From Oxyruncus cristatus (Eukaryota > Chordata > Aves > Passeriformes > Cotingidae), in NCBI GenBank assembly GCA_013399855.1, contig VXAY01001314.1:367771-431770 (forward strand): 64,000 nt of DNA, given 5' to 3'. Both the position numbers and the translations under genes were made by a program. This document shows positions 1-13,181 of this stretch, piece after piece (position 1 is the stretch's first letter; every line of letters starts with the position of its first letter). The notes beneath the pieces were generated by a model that searched no databases, had not been told where the DNA came from, and worked only from the letters and a program-made list of their open reading frames with translations.

Positions 1-233
1 CCCCCAGTATCAAGGCAACATCTCCAAGCCAAGTACTTTTAATTTCGCCCGTGGCCCTTGCTGACACGGTGGATATGCACAGCAAGTTAAATTCCCGCCT
101 GATCAATAAAGCAGAAGCAGTGTGTCCGACTGGTCGATATTTTTTTATCTGTCTTCAGCCCAGTCCTGCTGATGACAGCCCCCTGTGCTTCAGCAAAGGC
201 ACTCAAGGGCATCGGGCTTTGGCAACACAGCTC

Positions 234-302
234 TTTTTTTTTTCTTTATTTAAATTAAAAAAAAAAAAAAATCCAGATGCCTACCAAAAAAAAAAAAAAA
301 AA
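234..302. repeat. Paired homopolymer tracts (T10, A15, A17)
   Basis: A T10 run (234-243) is followed by A15 (257-271) and A17 (286-302). The T run can pair with either A run, so a short stem is possible. These are probably slippage-prone intronic simple repeats. No poly(A) signal or retroposed body is recognisable next to them. Confidence 0.85.
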
Positions 303-327
303 GTTCATGGAGTTTGGCCTTTGCTTA

Positions 328-445
328 ATAACGTTTTATGATTTATCTTAATTTTTAATTGAAAAAAATTTGCGAATTAATTGATTTCTGGGACTTGCCA
401 ATTAACATCGTAATTGGGTGCATGATAAATTTCGAGGGAGCATCA
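328..445. promoter_or_regulatory. Putative conserved non-coding element, homeodomain-rich
   Basis: This is an AT-rich, non-repetitive block with several TAAT cores, including AATTAATTGATT at 375-386, and TTTATGATTTAT upstream. It resembles the tissue-specific enhancers common around neural developmental genes. Conservation was not measured, so this rests on composition only. Confidence 0.35.
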
Positions 446-3400
446 TTTTTCTCCCTCTCCCCCTTGTCACCGAGAAGGGGAATCGCGAGGGCAGCTGCTT
501 CCTATCCATACGCCCCCCGCTCTCTTCCAGAGGTGCCGCTGCCCTCCTCCCCCCTTGCTACTGTATCTTAAAGAAGGAACAAGAAAGCTAATAAAGTCAT
601 GTTATTAGAGTCTCGCCAGAGGTGACCCCTCGAGGCATAAATCCAGGCCGGGGAGATGCTGGGGACAGGTACTATTAAGTGCCTGACCACTTTGCTTTGC
701 AGGCAAGACTGGGTACCTCTCCTGGGGCACCCTCTCCCTGGCTGTGGGGAAGGCAGCCAGCCCTCCTGGGGCTCCCAGAGGCTTTCCCAGAGGGCTCTCC
801 AAAGTGTTTAACCAATCATTTCATTGCCTGTGATGTCTCCCCGATGCTCATCCCGGGTGTGAGCCCTCCATGCAATGCCCAGCTGCTCCGGGGAGAGACC
901 CAACAACAGCAAAACCCACATCCCACAGCGCCTGCAGCATCCAGGGGTTGTCCTGCAGCCAGTGTCCACCAGCAAAACCAGGCTGCTGGGACAGGCTGGT
1001 GTTTGGGAGCTGCTCTGGGGACACAGAAGGGTTGTTCACATCCTGCTCTGCCCCATCCTCTCGGGGAGCGAGTTCTGCCAGAGGTGTTCAGCATGGAACC
1101 TCAGCTCTGGAGTCGTGAGTGTCCAGATTCAGGCATGGATGCATCTCCAGGTGGGTGGTATCACCTAAAGCTTTCTCCAGCAGTATGACTCCCGTCAGAT
1201 TTAAATTAAACACCCTCTGTCACTGGAGAAACATGCCTGGAAGTGTCCAAAACCCAAGCAGGGCCAGGACCACCTGCCTGGTCACGTCCCTGTGGGGATT
1301 TTGGAGAAATGGGTGAGCTGACTGCTGCCAAAATGAGGAGTGAGGACACAGTGTTGTGCCAGGGCAGTGAGAACAAGACACATTTTGGGGACTGAGACAG
1401 TAGAAATACCAAATAAATTGAAACGTGGTTGGTGTCTCTAGTGATTCTCCACCCACTTCACGTGCTGGTATGGATTATCTCGCGGTCAGCTCTGGTGTCC
1501 TGTGCCCATGAGTTCGGATGGGGCTCCACTGTGCCATCCTGCAGCCCCTGCTGCACCCCAGACTGTGCAGGTAGTGAAGGATGCCAGTCTGGGTGCAGCA
1601 TCCCAGGCTTCCCTGGCAGAGCCACAGCTCTCCCCACCAGTCGAGACACCAGAAAGGCCGGGATCGGTCCAGCTCCAAGTCTGCCAGTGTCAATGGCAGG
1701 GAAACATGGGGGAATGGAGAGAAATTTATGAGGAGAGGAGTCTGTTTATTATCTAGCCAATGTGGTGCTGCTGATACCGTGGATTTATCTTCTTTCATCC
1801 CCTCTCTGATTTGTGTCCCTGCCCCTCAGTGTGGCAGATTAATCACGGACAGAAAAGGAAGAAAGACCCTCCAGGTTCTTCCCATGCGCTCAGAGGGTGG
1901 CAATGACAGCAGCCTGGACCTTCATCCATGGCTTCTCCAGCAGAGACAGCACAAGCCAGGCAGCTGCCTGCCCTGCTTGAGAGATGCCCCATTCCTCTCC
2001 TACCGTGGCAGACCCCAGGGAAGGCAGGGGTTGCTGTCCATAATCTGTGAGTGAGAAGCACTTCTCATGGGTCAGAGTTTCTAAGGTAGCACAGCACGTG
2101 AGAAAATGTGTGGGTCCTGTTTTCCCTTGCTCATGCAATGCCCTAAAAGTGCTGTGAACTCCGCTTGAACTGCCTTCAGACCCTGGTACCTGCAGCCCAT
2201 TCCCTGACTCTAGGGCATGGGTGTGCAAGGGTGGGGTTTGGGACTTTAGAGGGCAAAGCCTTCCTCTGCTGCTGACCCTCAGGGCAGCAGGAGTCCTGGG
2301 AAGGGATGTGTGGAAACCCAAGGGTGAGAAATAAATCTCCAGTCAGTTATTTGCCCTGAGGCGATGCGTGTCTTCTGCAGAGCCTCTTCTGAACTGCCAC
2401 GTGAGCTGGGAATAATTAAACAGTCATTATAGCCATGGCAGCAATGAGTCCCCCAGATCAATCTAATGCATGACCTTTCCCTCTGATTTTTCTTTTTATT
2501 TTTCCAGCCACCTCCTTTTCAAGTAGTGGGAGAGAAATAAAACAACGCCCCCACCCCACTCTCCTGTTTGGCCCTGCACACATGAACCATCACATCCTCA
2601 CCCAGAAACCTGTTACCCACTCTGAGCAGGGACACGGGGTACCAGCGGTTGATAAAGGAAAACCCAGCAGGGCAGAAGGAGTCAGGGACGCAAATAGGAC
2701 AGAGCAAATAGAGGATTTCAGCATGGTCAGTGTTTTGTGGTTCTGCTGCATTTCTGCTTCAGCCGCGTGTTTTTGGGGGAAGTGGTTGACTGCCCTGTGG
2801 GATCAGATTTGTCACAACTGGCCATGTTGGACCCTGAGGTCTCACAAATACTGACTGGGAGAGCATTTGGGAAGCATGTCTGGCACTGTAGGCGCAGAGT
2901 GTTTCTAGTCCTGGCTGCAGCCTCTCTGGTAATTTTTTAGCATTACTTCACCCCTTTCCCCATCATGGGATGCAGGTGCTGCTGGAGGAGCCACAGCAGG
3001 TAAAAAACCCAGTTTCCCAGGCACAGATCTCACCTGGCCGTGCTGGGGCCTGTCACCTGCAGCTAGGTGTACCTTAAAAAAAAAATCAAACTCCTGTTTC
3101 CTTATTAAGGCTTCAGAAGACACCTCCTCTTATTTAAACTGGTGTTCACAAAAATCCAATTCCCTCTCTACCTGACAGCTGCTTCCCTGCAGCTGGCCTT
3201 GCCATCCACACAGCTATGCTGGAGGCTTGCTCTGCTGTCAGGGCTCCCATCCCAAGGCTGCATGTTCAACCCACGAGTCCTGCAGCTAAAAGTAAATAGT
3301 TTCCACTGGGGTTTTTTTATTTGTTTGTTTTTTGGGTTTTGGGGTTTTTTTAAGAAATATACCTATTGGCTGCAGCCTTTAGAAATCTTCTGGTTTTGCA

Positions 3401-4964
3401 GGATCTCATGTGGGAGCTGCATGTGGCTGGTGCCTGTCAAGCAGGGGGCTGCTGAGACTGATTCTGTGGAAGAGTTGCAGAGCTGGAGGACTCCAGCTGG
3501 CACAGCAGCAGTCCTCTTACCTGCTGCTTACTGTGCTTCAGGGATGAGCACAAACAGCTGTAGCTGCTCGAGCTCAAGGAACTTCTTCTCTTGCAGTTGT
3601 TATTAATTATGTGTGGGGAATGCTGCCATTCCAGGTCTGGAGCTCAGCCCTTCACTGAGGGATGCCCATCATAAATCCTGCCTTGCTCTAGGTGGGGGCT
3701 CTGCAGAAATCTTGTTTGAAGATGCTTGAGGAGCCCAAGCAGTTGTGATGGGCTGGAGCACATCATCAGAGCTGTTGTAGGCTTTATTGTTGCTGCACTG
3801 AGACTTCAGGCAAATCCCAACACTGCTCTGTGCTCAAATTTCTTCTCTGGGAACATTTCTTTCTCTCTCAGTCTCCTCACTCAAGCTGTAGCTAAAACTG
3901 CTACAGAGCCTCTCTGCCCCTGCTCCAGGATGCTGCAGTGATGCCCCAGTGCTGGCACAGTCAGTGTGTGTGTGCTGTGGTGGGCTCAGGGGAGGAAAGC
4001 TCCTGATCCTGCTTCCCTGGATCTGCCAGAGCTGCCTGGGCTGGCGGGTCAGCGAGAGCCCTGCCTGTGTGTGGTGGGCTAAGGACACCAAAAGCACACC
4101 CTGGGTCATGTTCTCTGCTGGAAGCTGATGAGCCATCTCCCATGGGGAACAGGCCTTCTCCTTGTTGCCTGACTGGGGCACGAAGAAAACTTTTCTTTTG
4201 GAGGAAAGCTGAGATTCCTGCAACAGCTTGCAAGAGCAAAAGCTTAAAGGAAAAGGACAAGTACCACCTTGCTCGTGGTAAAACACAATCAGATCACCTT
4301 CAGCTCGTGCCCTGGGTTTTCCCTGTGGGAAGGAGCAGCATGGGGATGATCAGAGACCACTCCTTGCATGTTGCCTGTTTTGCGTCCCTATGGCAAGCAC
4401 ACTCCAAAAGGCAGGACCATGACAAAATAAATAGACTTGAAGGTCATAGTGACCATGGCAGGGGTACAGGAAATCCCAGAACTGTGGGTGAGGAGGGCAC
4501 ATATTTGGCTTGCTGTTATCCCTTTGGGATATCACTGCTGAAGCACTGGGTCTGAACAGCCCCTTGGGGCTCAATCAGGGACATGCCAGGGGATTCCCAG
4601 TTGCACCTGGGGATGCTCCTGACCAAATCCACGCTTAGCACTGAAGGACATTTGCATGTCTGTGGTGTAGCCTGAGTCTTGCTTTCATTGTGAAGGGCCT
4701 TGTTGAGAGTAAATGCTCCTTTTAAAGCTGACGGACCCTAATATAGAGGAGTGATGGGTCCCCAGCGAGCACCCTGGGGCATGTGGGGACCTGGCTGTGC
4801 TGCTCCTGTTAATGGGTGATGCAGCTGCAGCGCTGGGTAGAGCCCTCTGGCAGCCTTGTATGACTTGGAAATGCAAAGTCTTCAGGAGAGGGAGAAGGAG
4901 GTTGCTGGGTCTTCCCAGGGCATTTCTTACTCTTCTTTGGTACTTTGGGGGGGTTGCCTAAAAG

Positions 4965-5290
4965 GGAAAGAAGTTGTTTGGCTGTAATGAACTAGATAAA
5001 CAATTCCCCAAATAGATTAAAACTAACTGTAACTTAGAAAAGCGGGTAGTAATTATATTTTATTAGCTAGCAAAACACCATTTTTTTATTTCATAAGATA
5101 ATTCTGTGTAAATCACCTTAATTAGAAGTGTCAGACGAGCCCGTGAATATTGTACTTAGTAACTAATTTCCTATGTACAGGTTATAATTTAAAACACATG
5201 GATCACTCGCCGAGTGGAAATATGCTAGCCATGAAATAATGTGAGGAGTGTTGGGGTTATTACTATGTAAATGTGTAATCATTTCAGACC
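4965..5290. promoter_or_regulatory. Putative conserved non-coding element
   Basis: About 325 bp of AT-rich, low-redundancy sequence stands out sharply from the GC-richer intron on both sides. It has many TAAT/ATTA cores and no ORF. The abrupt change in composition and absence of repeats suggest constrained regulatory DNA. The target would presumably be RNF220 itself or a neighbouring gene. Confidence 0.42.
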
Positions 5291-6469
5291 ACTGCAGCCT
5301 GGCTGGGTGATTAAAGAGAATCCCAAGGTCTCCAAAGATTGTGCTGTCTGCAAGGGCCTAGAGCAAAAAAACTTTAAAAGGCACCGAAAAGTGTTTGAAC
5401 TTTAAAGGTCTTGATTTCCCTTTTACCATTTTTAATTTGTCTGCGGTGTTTATGGAGGGGAAGGTTTCTCTTTGCTGACGGCCTTTCGATCCTCAGCCTG
5501 CTGCCAGCATCCTTAAGAGGCATGGGGGGCTGCAGCCCTCGTAATTCGGGGGCTGTTTTTAACAGGATGGAGAAAAGCGCCATTAAATTGCAGGACCTCG
5601 GTGCTTGGATGAGCAGGGCTTGCACCCATTCCTGACCCATCTCTGGAAATAAATAAAAACAGTTTGCAGACTCTAGCAATAGGGTAGGGCTACGTTGCAA
5701 GAAGAGGGGTGGGTATTAATAATCCTCCAGATGAAGAATAAAATAAAGTCTGCCAAGTTATCTAAACTGGTCCCCCTTCCTTATCGGTCCCATGCAGAGG
5801 CTTGGTCTTTTGGCTGACCAGAGAGAGACTCACTCTGAGAGCTGCAGTTTCCTGGCGGCAATGCCATTTTTAGGAGGACTTAATGATTTTCTTCCCCTTC
5901 CCCTTGAAAAGAAATAATTTTAAACACCTTTAACAAGAAAAGGGAGGAAATGAGTTTGGTTTTTTTAACATGGCATTTGGGTTATGAGAGTTGTTTTACA
6001 CTTTGTGCGACTGAGAAATTCAAGGTAGTGGTGGAGATGTGGAGGAGATGGAAATCTTTCCCATCTCGCTTGTTCTTGCACGGGCGGGAGGCGGTGCAAG
6101 GTCTGCATCCCAGTGGGCAGCAGAGGCTTAATTCTGCTCTGTGCTGCCTCCTGAGAGCAGGGGACAGAGTTGGGGGACAGGCCACAGGGACATCCTGTAC
6201 CCCGCAGCGAGCACCCAGCAGCACATCCCCTCAGGGAAGTGGGGCTGTGTGGGAGGTGATGCCCCAGCCCATCCATCGGTGGTCTCCGGGAACTGGAGCT
6301 GGGAGTGGAGCTGTGGCATTTGGGGTGACCTGATGGCGATGGATAACTGTGTATTTCCACCGTTTCAGGGCTGGGGGCGAAAGGCAGTGGCCATGGGAGA
6401 GGAGGGGGGCCGTAGCCCCGGGAGAAAACACCTTCCTCCATCCCTGCTCATTTCATAACACCCAGCCAT

Positions 6470-6660
6470 CTGCCAAATCAAGGCAGATTAAAGCCAGCCA
6501 AATTCAATTTCTCCCTGCTGGCACTGCAGCTCGGCATCTGGGGCTAAAGTGTCCCCGACAAAGCGAACATGACAGGCACATTGCTTTTTTGTCACATCTA
6601 GTACCGTGTTGATCTTCTAAAAGTCTCATAAAAATTTATTGATGTCTCCCATATTGCTGT
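6470..6660. promoter_or_regulatory. Putative conserved non-coding element
   Basis: This is a non-repetitive, moderately AT-rich block containing AAAATTTATTGATG (about 6631-6644), which has a HOX/PBX-like core. It lies just before the GC/GT alternating tract. The call is from composition only. Confidence 0.3.
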
Positions 6661-6695
6661 GATTGAGAAGAAAGGAGCGCGGGCGTGCGGAGCCG

Positions 6696-6735
6696 GGCGC
6701 GCGCGCGCGGGCGAGCGCGTGTGTGCGTGTGTGTA
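6696..6735. repeat. Alternating purine-pyrimidine (GC)n-(GT)n tract
   Basis: An uninterrupted GC run at about 6697-6709 leads into mixed GC/GT dinucleotides up to 6735. Sequences like this can adopt left-handed Z-DNA under negative supercoiling. It may simply be a compound microsatellite. Confidence 0.75.
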
Positions 6736-6890
6736 TTAATGCTTCTGAAGTAGATCTGATTTGATACGTCTTGTTCTATTGTCAGCATCTGTTTAGCGAG
6801 GCTTTTTAATACTTTCTGGCTGCCGATCACTCATCCTTAGCCTGGGATGCAGGCTTGCATACAAATTTTGTTATTAAACACAATTCCATT

Positions 6891-6962
6891 CCCCCCCCCC
6901 CCGCTTCGCCAACCTCCGCCTCCCCCTGCTAACCTCCCCCTCCACCCACCCACCCATCCATC
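6891..6962. repeat. C-rich low-complexity tract
   Basis: C12 (6891-6902) is followed by repeated short C runs separated by T or A, ending in ACCC/ATCC units. The minus strand is correspondingly G-rich and could form a G-quadruplex. It is non-coding. Confidence 0.8.
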
Positions 6963-7084
6963 ATCTCCTGGGGCTATGGGGAGCTGGGAGCCAGCCACCC
7001 CACCGGCGTGTGCTTACAGGCACAGGCACTGGGCTTGGCAACATATTTCAAGAGCCTTTTGCCTGCTGCAGGTGCTTTGCATTG

Positions 7085-7300
7085 ACAAATCGAATCATGG
7101 GGAAATAATTTATTTCCTAATGCTGTTTGCAGCATGTTAGCAGGAGAATTTACATGAGAGAGATTACTTTAATAACCAAAAAATTACAGTGCAGGCCTCC
7201 CCGCCATGTCGGCTTTGATATGTAATTGTTTCAAGTTTAACCTGTCTGGAGGGGGGAAGGTGTTATTAAATCTATAGCATCTCCCGCTGGTGAGGGCAGG
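7085..7300. promoter_or_regulatory. Putative conserved non-coding element 5' of the first exon in the window
   Basis: This AT-rich, non-repetitive block has several AATAAT, TTAATAA and TAATTG motifs and ends in a G-rich segment near 7250. It lies about 0.6 kb upstream of the 46-nt exon. Its composition contrasts with the C-rich flank. Enhancer or splicing-related function is possible; conservation is untested. Confidence 0.4.
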
Positions 7301-7866
7301 CGAGGAGGAGCGCTGTGGCGGGGACCTCCTTCCCTGCTAAATGGGGAACAAGCTGAATTAACAAATCACTCCAGCCTCCAGCAGAGCTGCTGCTTCCCCA
7401 GTGCAGCTGAAGCTGAGGGGATCTTCTTTCCCTTGCTCTTATGCTGATTTAATTCTCTTCTCTTTCCTTCCCTCCTTTTTTCCATTGTTCCTGATCCTAC
7501 ACAGGGCTCGCCACCTCCACTCCCCACTCCCTGGGTTTCTTCCCTGTGTCCCCGCAGACTTTCTCCCTGCTTTTCCCCAGGGCTGAGAGAGGAGCTGTGC
7601 AAGCCCCAAGGAGGGGAAGGGTCAGTATTTGACTCATGTGGCTGGGTTTGGGGAGTTCCACTCATAGGGCCATTTTATTCCAGCTGGAGAAATAGTTGGC
7701 ACTGCCTTCCTTCCCATGCCCTTCCAGTCAGGGTGAGGAGGCTCTCGGTGGTCCAGTGAAGAGGAACGATGTGCTTTACTATTTGACCTTGTGAGACCCC
7801 TCAAAGCCCTTCCCTCCCTGCCCTCCAGTTTTGTGATTCTGACCCCATTCTCTTTTCTCTTGGCAG

Positions 7867-7912
7867 CAAGAGCTCCATCCTGAAGGATGCCATGGCAGCG
7901 GGCACCCCCAAG
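7867..7912 (+). CDS. RNF220: RNF220 coding exon (46 nt), partial CDS
   Basis: The acceptor is TCTTGGCAG and the donor is AAG|GTAAGT, a near-perfect match to consensus. The first base completes a serine codon from the upstream exon, and the exon ends in phase 0. It encodes KSSILKDAMAAGTPK, which corresponds to the RNF220 segment after the first zinc-binding motif (that motif is upstream of the window). As I remember the human protein, the order continues directly into the next exon found here. The segment is probably a flexible linker. At 46 nt it is small and flanked by introns of more than 7 kb and 9.6 kb. Confidence 0.94.
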
Positions 7913-9339
7913 GTAAGTGAGCACAGCTCAGCATTCTTCCCCCCAAGGAGTGCTCTTTACACACCCCCTCACCTTCCCAGCCTGCTCCCTGTCCTGCTAC
8001 TCAGTGTCTCCCAGGAAGGTGGCCACGCTCTGGGGACAGCCAGCCCTGGGGAAAGCTGCTGTCCCCATTCAGCTGCTGGGCTGGAGCAGCCAAGTCCCTG
8101 CACAGGGCTCTGCGATCCTCCTCTCCTGCAGCCGAGGGATGGTGGAGCTGAAGGACCCGGTGGGCCCTGGGACTCCAGATTGTGTCTAATGACAGCTAAT
8201 GAAAGCTGATCACACGCAGGCTGAGCTCAGCCTGGGAAATCACGTATGGGAGTTCCGGGAGCCAGAGCCATATGCCAGCTTTGGAAGAGGGGACTGGGCC
8301 TGCCTCAGAGGAGCAAAGCACACCCAAGGAGGAGCCCAGATCACTAAAAGGCCCCATCTCAGCCACATCGCCCTCCCCAGGACGCACCTCCCATCCCCTT
8401 GGCTCAGAATGCAGAAATACAAGGTGCACAGAGCACTTTTTACTGACTGGTATTAGTGTTAGCTGGACTTCACGTGACACAGCAGCGGGAAGGACTGGAG
8501 CTTGGGCAGGGAAGTGGGCAGCAGGGAGCACTGCAGGAGCAGCTGGGCATTGCACAGCCTCTGAAAACCATGCTGTGCTCCCCAAGGTGGGCAAAGGCAA
8601 GTGGTCCAGGCTCTCCTATGCTTCTGGTAGCACAGTCCAAGTAAGGAAGACTCCCGGCTTCCAGACAAGCACAGGGCGTCTCTCATGGGAGGTGTCTTCA
8701 TGCTTGTTTTACTAGGATCACCTTCAGGTCTCATTCCCCCTTGTTTTTTCTGGAAACTTCTGGTCATATTTTGGCATGTGATGTCAGAAACGAAGACTGA
8801 CATTTTAGCTCTAGGTTTTCCCCATGGGGGTTGGTGTCTTGCCAAGCACATCAACACCTTGTCTGCCCCACCGGTGGGGAGCCACCATGCTGACCTGAGT
8901 TCCTGGAAGAGAGGGATGAATCCCAAATAACCCCAACAGTTTCCCAAACCATCCAAGGGAAAAGAGAAATCACAGTGATACATAGGGCTCCACACCTTTT
9001 TCTTCTGTGTGACTATACTTGTCTCCTGTGCCCCATCCCAGGTAGACTAGGAGGAGAGTGGAGACCTGACTGTTTCCCCCGTGAAGAACAAGCAGAGCAG
9101 AAAGCAACCCCCAAACCCACCCACCAGTGGTGATCCACAGAGTGTGAGGCTGCCTTGGCATGTCTTGAAGGAGCTGGAAAGGGCACCAGCAAAATGAAAG
9201 CAGCTGGACTCTGCAATCTTCCCTTTCCCTCCTTGTCAGGTCTCAGTGTAGATAACTCAACGGTCCCAAACACATCGCCTGTGAGGGAGAAGGACAGCTA
9301 GGAAGACAGATTAGCTGTTTGGAGGCAAACACAGTGAGT

Positions 9340-9640
9340 GACTGACAGAGACCAGATAAAGAAGAAGGTCCATCTCGCGGCAGGGCCGGGCTTTTGAAGT
9401 TTCCATTGACAAAGAATCCCATTTGCCTTGAGCGGGGGGATTAAACTGGGACTGGAGCGTCGTTCTATGTAAAAGAGATCAATCGTCCCCTGTCACCACA
9501 TGGATCTTTTCCCTTTGCCCGTCACGTCCGGGGCTAAGAACATTAACTTCAAGAAACCGGGAGAGCAGGGAGGGAGAGGGTGAAATCAGGAAATCTTTCA
9601 TTCCCTTCTCAGAGAGCTTGAAAGCCTCTCGGCCCAGGAG
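9340..9640. promoter_or_regulatory. Putative conserved non-coding element
   Basis: About 300 bp of non-repetitive sequence lacks ORFs and has balanced composition. It includes motifs resembling SOX (CATTGACAAAG near 9403) and CRX/OTX (GGATTA near 9439) sites. It reads like constrained regulatory DNA, but this is judged by eye only. Confidence 0.35.
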
Positions 9641-12600
9641 GATTCATTATTTCTAGGTGGCTTTTGCTGGGAGACAAGTCCTGTGTGGCATGGGAAGGCA
9701 CAGTGCTGTCACCTTCACCTGAGTTTGGTATTAAAGACTCCTTTGTGCCCAGGTGGGACTGAGGAGGAGGGTGGTGGGGAGATGAAGGCTGCTCTTTCCC
9801 TTTGTGCCCGCTTTATGTTTACAATGTGGGATGCGAGTAGCCCATCAAGATGTGAAGTCCTTCTGAGAAAGTCCTCCTGGGGACAAAGCTGGGCCTCTTG
9901 GCCACCCTTAACAGGGGTCCCAGGCAATGGGACGGGAGACAGACCCCCAGGGTGGGCTTGCAGACCATGTCCAGACACCCAGGCATCATTGGAGGTCTGG
10001 CAGGCACCACCTGGGAAGAGCGGGGACCTGCATCGTGTCCCGCTTCCCACCCTGGGCACTGGTAGAAGGGGTTGAGAGGACCACAGGGACGGCTGCAGTG
10101 TTTCCTGGCCATTCCTTCTCCCCATGCCAAAAAAAGGGGCAGCAGCTCCAGCAGCTCAGCAATGGGAGAAGGGGCTGCACCTTCCCATCCCTCAGGAGCA
10201 TCCGCTGGCAAAACGAACAGGGGCAGGCTGGTTTCACTCAGAGACATGGAAACTGGGATAGTATGCAGGCTGGTAACTACTTTTGTGGCCACCAGTGGCT
10301 TTGAGTCCACTTTAGGGCTCGTGTATGACCTTTGCTTATAGCACCAGTACCATCACTAGTTCTGTGCTGGCCTAAGGATCTTCCTGGGGTGCAGCTGGGG
10401 CAGGGGGTTTAACCTCCCCATGCTCTGTCTCCCGGCTTGGCTCCCATCCCTTCCCCACAGTTGCCCCAGCAAACGCCTCTCCTGGCAAGAAAAGCCCAGA
10501 TGTAAATGCATGTTCCTGGCTCACTGCTCCCCTGCCCCTGAAGAGCTGTCACTCACTGCACCGGGTCAATTTTCATGGCAATATGTCAAAGAAAATCCAA
10601 TCACTCAACATGGGATGTGATGAATGCAGGATTATTGTATCAGATTCTTCTATTATCGGAGCCGACTGAGGCAGTGACGGTCAAGCGAGGGCTCGAGCTG
10701 GGGGGCTCCAGCCAGCACGTCTGCTTGGTGCCCGGGCTCCCCCTCTGCAAAGGCAGCTCGGGGGGCAGTGCTGAGCACCACAGTTCCGCAGCGCTCAGGA
10801 TCCTCATTTGCTATTAGACACCAAGCCAAATCAATGGTGATATGCCTGTGTGGACAAGACACTTGGACGAGCAGATTGTCCCTTCCTGAAGGTTTGTCCA
10901 AGCCAGTTATGCCTCAGACCTCTGTGAACCCTGCAGCAGAGCTTCCCTGCAACACTCCCCAGCAAGGCCAGAGGCTGGGTCTCAGGCAGGACAGGAGGCA
11001 GGGATGTATTCCAGAGGCATATGGACAACACCACAGGCTCTGTTCGGACGGGTTGCCCAGGAGTCTGTCTGTAGCTGTCAGCAGCGTGCAGTTCCCCTGG
11101 GCATCATTCCTGGACTTCACACTCTCCCCTTGCCTTTCCCCTCTTGCCTTGGCTGCCTCTTGCAAGGTGTTGTGCAGGAGAGGAGCACACATTGTGCTGA
11201 ACCCATTCTGGTGAGGTGTCAGTCCAGCTGTTCCTGCTCTTCCTTGAGCAGCTGGTGGTAATTCTGAGATACAGTGTCCCCACGTCCTCCTAGCTACCTA
11301 AGAGCACTTCTTCCCTACTGCCCGTGTGGCCTGTGGCTCTGCCTCCATGGGCTGTTGTCTAGGTGGGGTATCATCACTGCCCAGAAAGATCTCAGTCCCT
11401 GAATTTCAGGGTATTAACTGCAGTCTGTTACCTGTCACCTAACAGGTAAACTTACATCCCCTGTGGAAGTGCTGGTACTGACCACAGGGAAGAGACTGGG
11501 TTCCATGAAGCATCCCAGCTCCTGTAGCAGGTTTAGCACTCGTTTCCCACTGCTGCTTCCTAATACATGGCTGCAAATTGCCTTTCCCACTAACAGTCCA
11601 GCCCGCGCTCTGGCTCCTGCTGAAAACAAACGCTGACGTGAGTGGCCACAAACAAAATCCGTCTCATGCACTCAGCAGATGCTTGTGGCTGGTTTGTTTA
11701 GGTGTGCCCCCAGCTCCACAGAGGGTGCCCGCGGGCAGGTGGCCAGCACCCTGCTCCCAGACCTCCGGCAGGGCTGGGAAGCAAGCCACAGTGCCAGAGT
11801 CCTTTGATTCCCCCACCCACCCCCGTGATTTTACAGCTTCACCGAGCAGTTTGAGAGAGAATTACAGCATCTAGTGGGAAATTTGACCACTAAAGCCCTC
11901 CAAGGAGAAAGTGCTTCGAAGCAAGCGAGATTTGGAGCCTTAAACCTTGACAGAATGCCTGTATTAAGCCCTTCCCAGCTGCCTCACTCGAGATGAAATT
12001 TCTAGCACAATCATTTAACTTCTCCGTATCACATCTGGTGGTAGGAACTGAAAATGGGTGTCAGGGCCCCAGGGTTTTAACTCCTTCTCCTGTGTCACTG
12101 ACACACTGGAGAGGTTGGAGAAGTCATTCACCGTATCCGTGTCCCCTCCCTCTGTAACTGTGATTTACAAGGAAAGATTAGAAAGCTAAATCTGGGTGCT
12201 GTGGCCAAGCCAGGGACATGAGAACAGCCCATAGATACACAGAGGAGAGGAAATTACGTAGGATGAGTGTTGGCTGGCTGAGCTCCCTGCCGTTTTGGGG
12301 TGATGAATACCAGAGTCACTCCAAAAACAAATCTCTGCCAGGTTTTATTCTATAAAGCAAATTACCCCATGAACAAACAAAGCCCCTCACTCCCCTAGGG
12401 CCAAACAGCTGTACCCTTACACTAGTCTGGGGGAATCTACTGCATTCGGCAGAAGAAGCAGAGAGGGATGTGGTTGTAGAGGGGAGCAGAACAGGCTGGC
12501 AGACCCCAGCAGACTTTGGCCAGACCTCTTTCCCCCTCCATCTCTCGAGTGCTGATGGGCAGTCCTGCTGGAACCATGTAGCTGGTGTCTCGTCCAAGAA

Positions 12601-13181
12601 TACCCAGAGTTCTATTACAATCCCAGGTGTCACTGTAACAGGTACAGAAATAAATTTGTAGCTCACATTTCTATTAGCTTGTTCTGCTTGCAAACCACTG
12701 GAATCTTTTAGCGAAGGCCAAAAGCTCCTGATACTATTATTTCTGTTCCCTTTTCACACCCTTCTCACATTTAAGCCTTTCATCCCTAGCTCCATCCCAC
12801 CTTTATCTCTGCCAGCTAAAAGCCACTAGATAATTTTACCTCTAACTTTCCCGGTGGCAAATGTGGACCCTCCAAAAGCTTCTAGGAAACTCAGCTCTAA
12901 TAGCAGCATCTTTGTGTCGGGGATCCTCCAGCAATAACATAAAAAATGGCTAGCAGAGTTAAGGGAGAAAATCGCAGCAAGGCCTGGTATCACTCATTGC
13001 TTTCGGGTTACAGTTCCCAAGTGATAACAGCTATTAGCAACACTTTGACGGCTTCCCTACCGTGGAGGGGAGGGCAGGAGACAGAAAACATGTCAAGCCA
13101 TCACCTCCATGTTAAGTGATAAGTACCTATTTAGGCGGCAGAGTTAAAGCTGAATGCATCAAGCAGGAAACACTTTGTGCC

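Larger units (their letters stand above)
1..7866 (+). other. RNF220: RNF220 intron (3' part), with regulatory-looking blocks
   Basis: There is no coding exon here: the ORFs are short and lack splice context or recognisable protein. It ends in a clear pyrimidine tract and TTGGCAG acceptor. It holds homopolymer runs (T 234-243, A 257-271, A 286-302), a GC/GT alternating tract near 6.7 kb, a C-rich tract at 6.9 kb, and AT-rich non-repetitive blocks at about 328-445, 4965-5290, 6470-6660 and 7085-7300. The stretch from 700 to 4900 is GC-moderate intron with nothing further identified. Confidence 0.8.

Noticed and set aside
6847..7140. Proline-rich ORF over the C-rich tract
   Set aside because: The proline runs come from a low-complexity C-rich repeat; no coding evidence.
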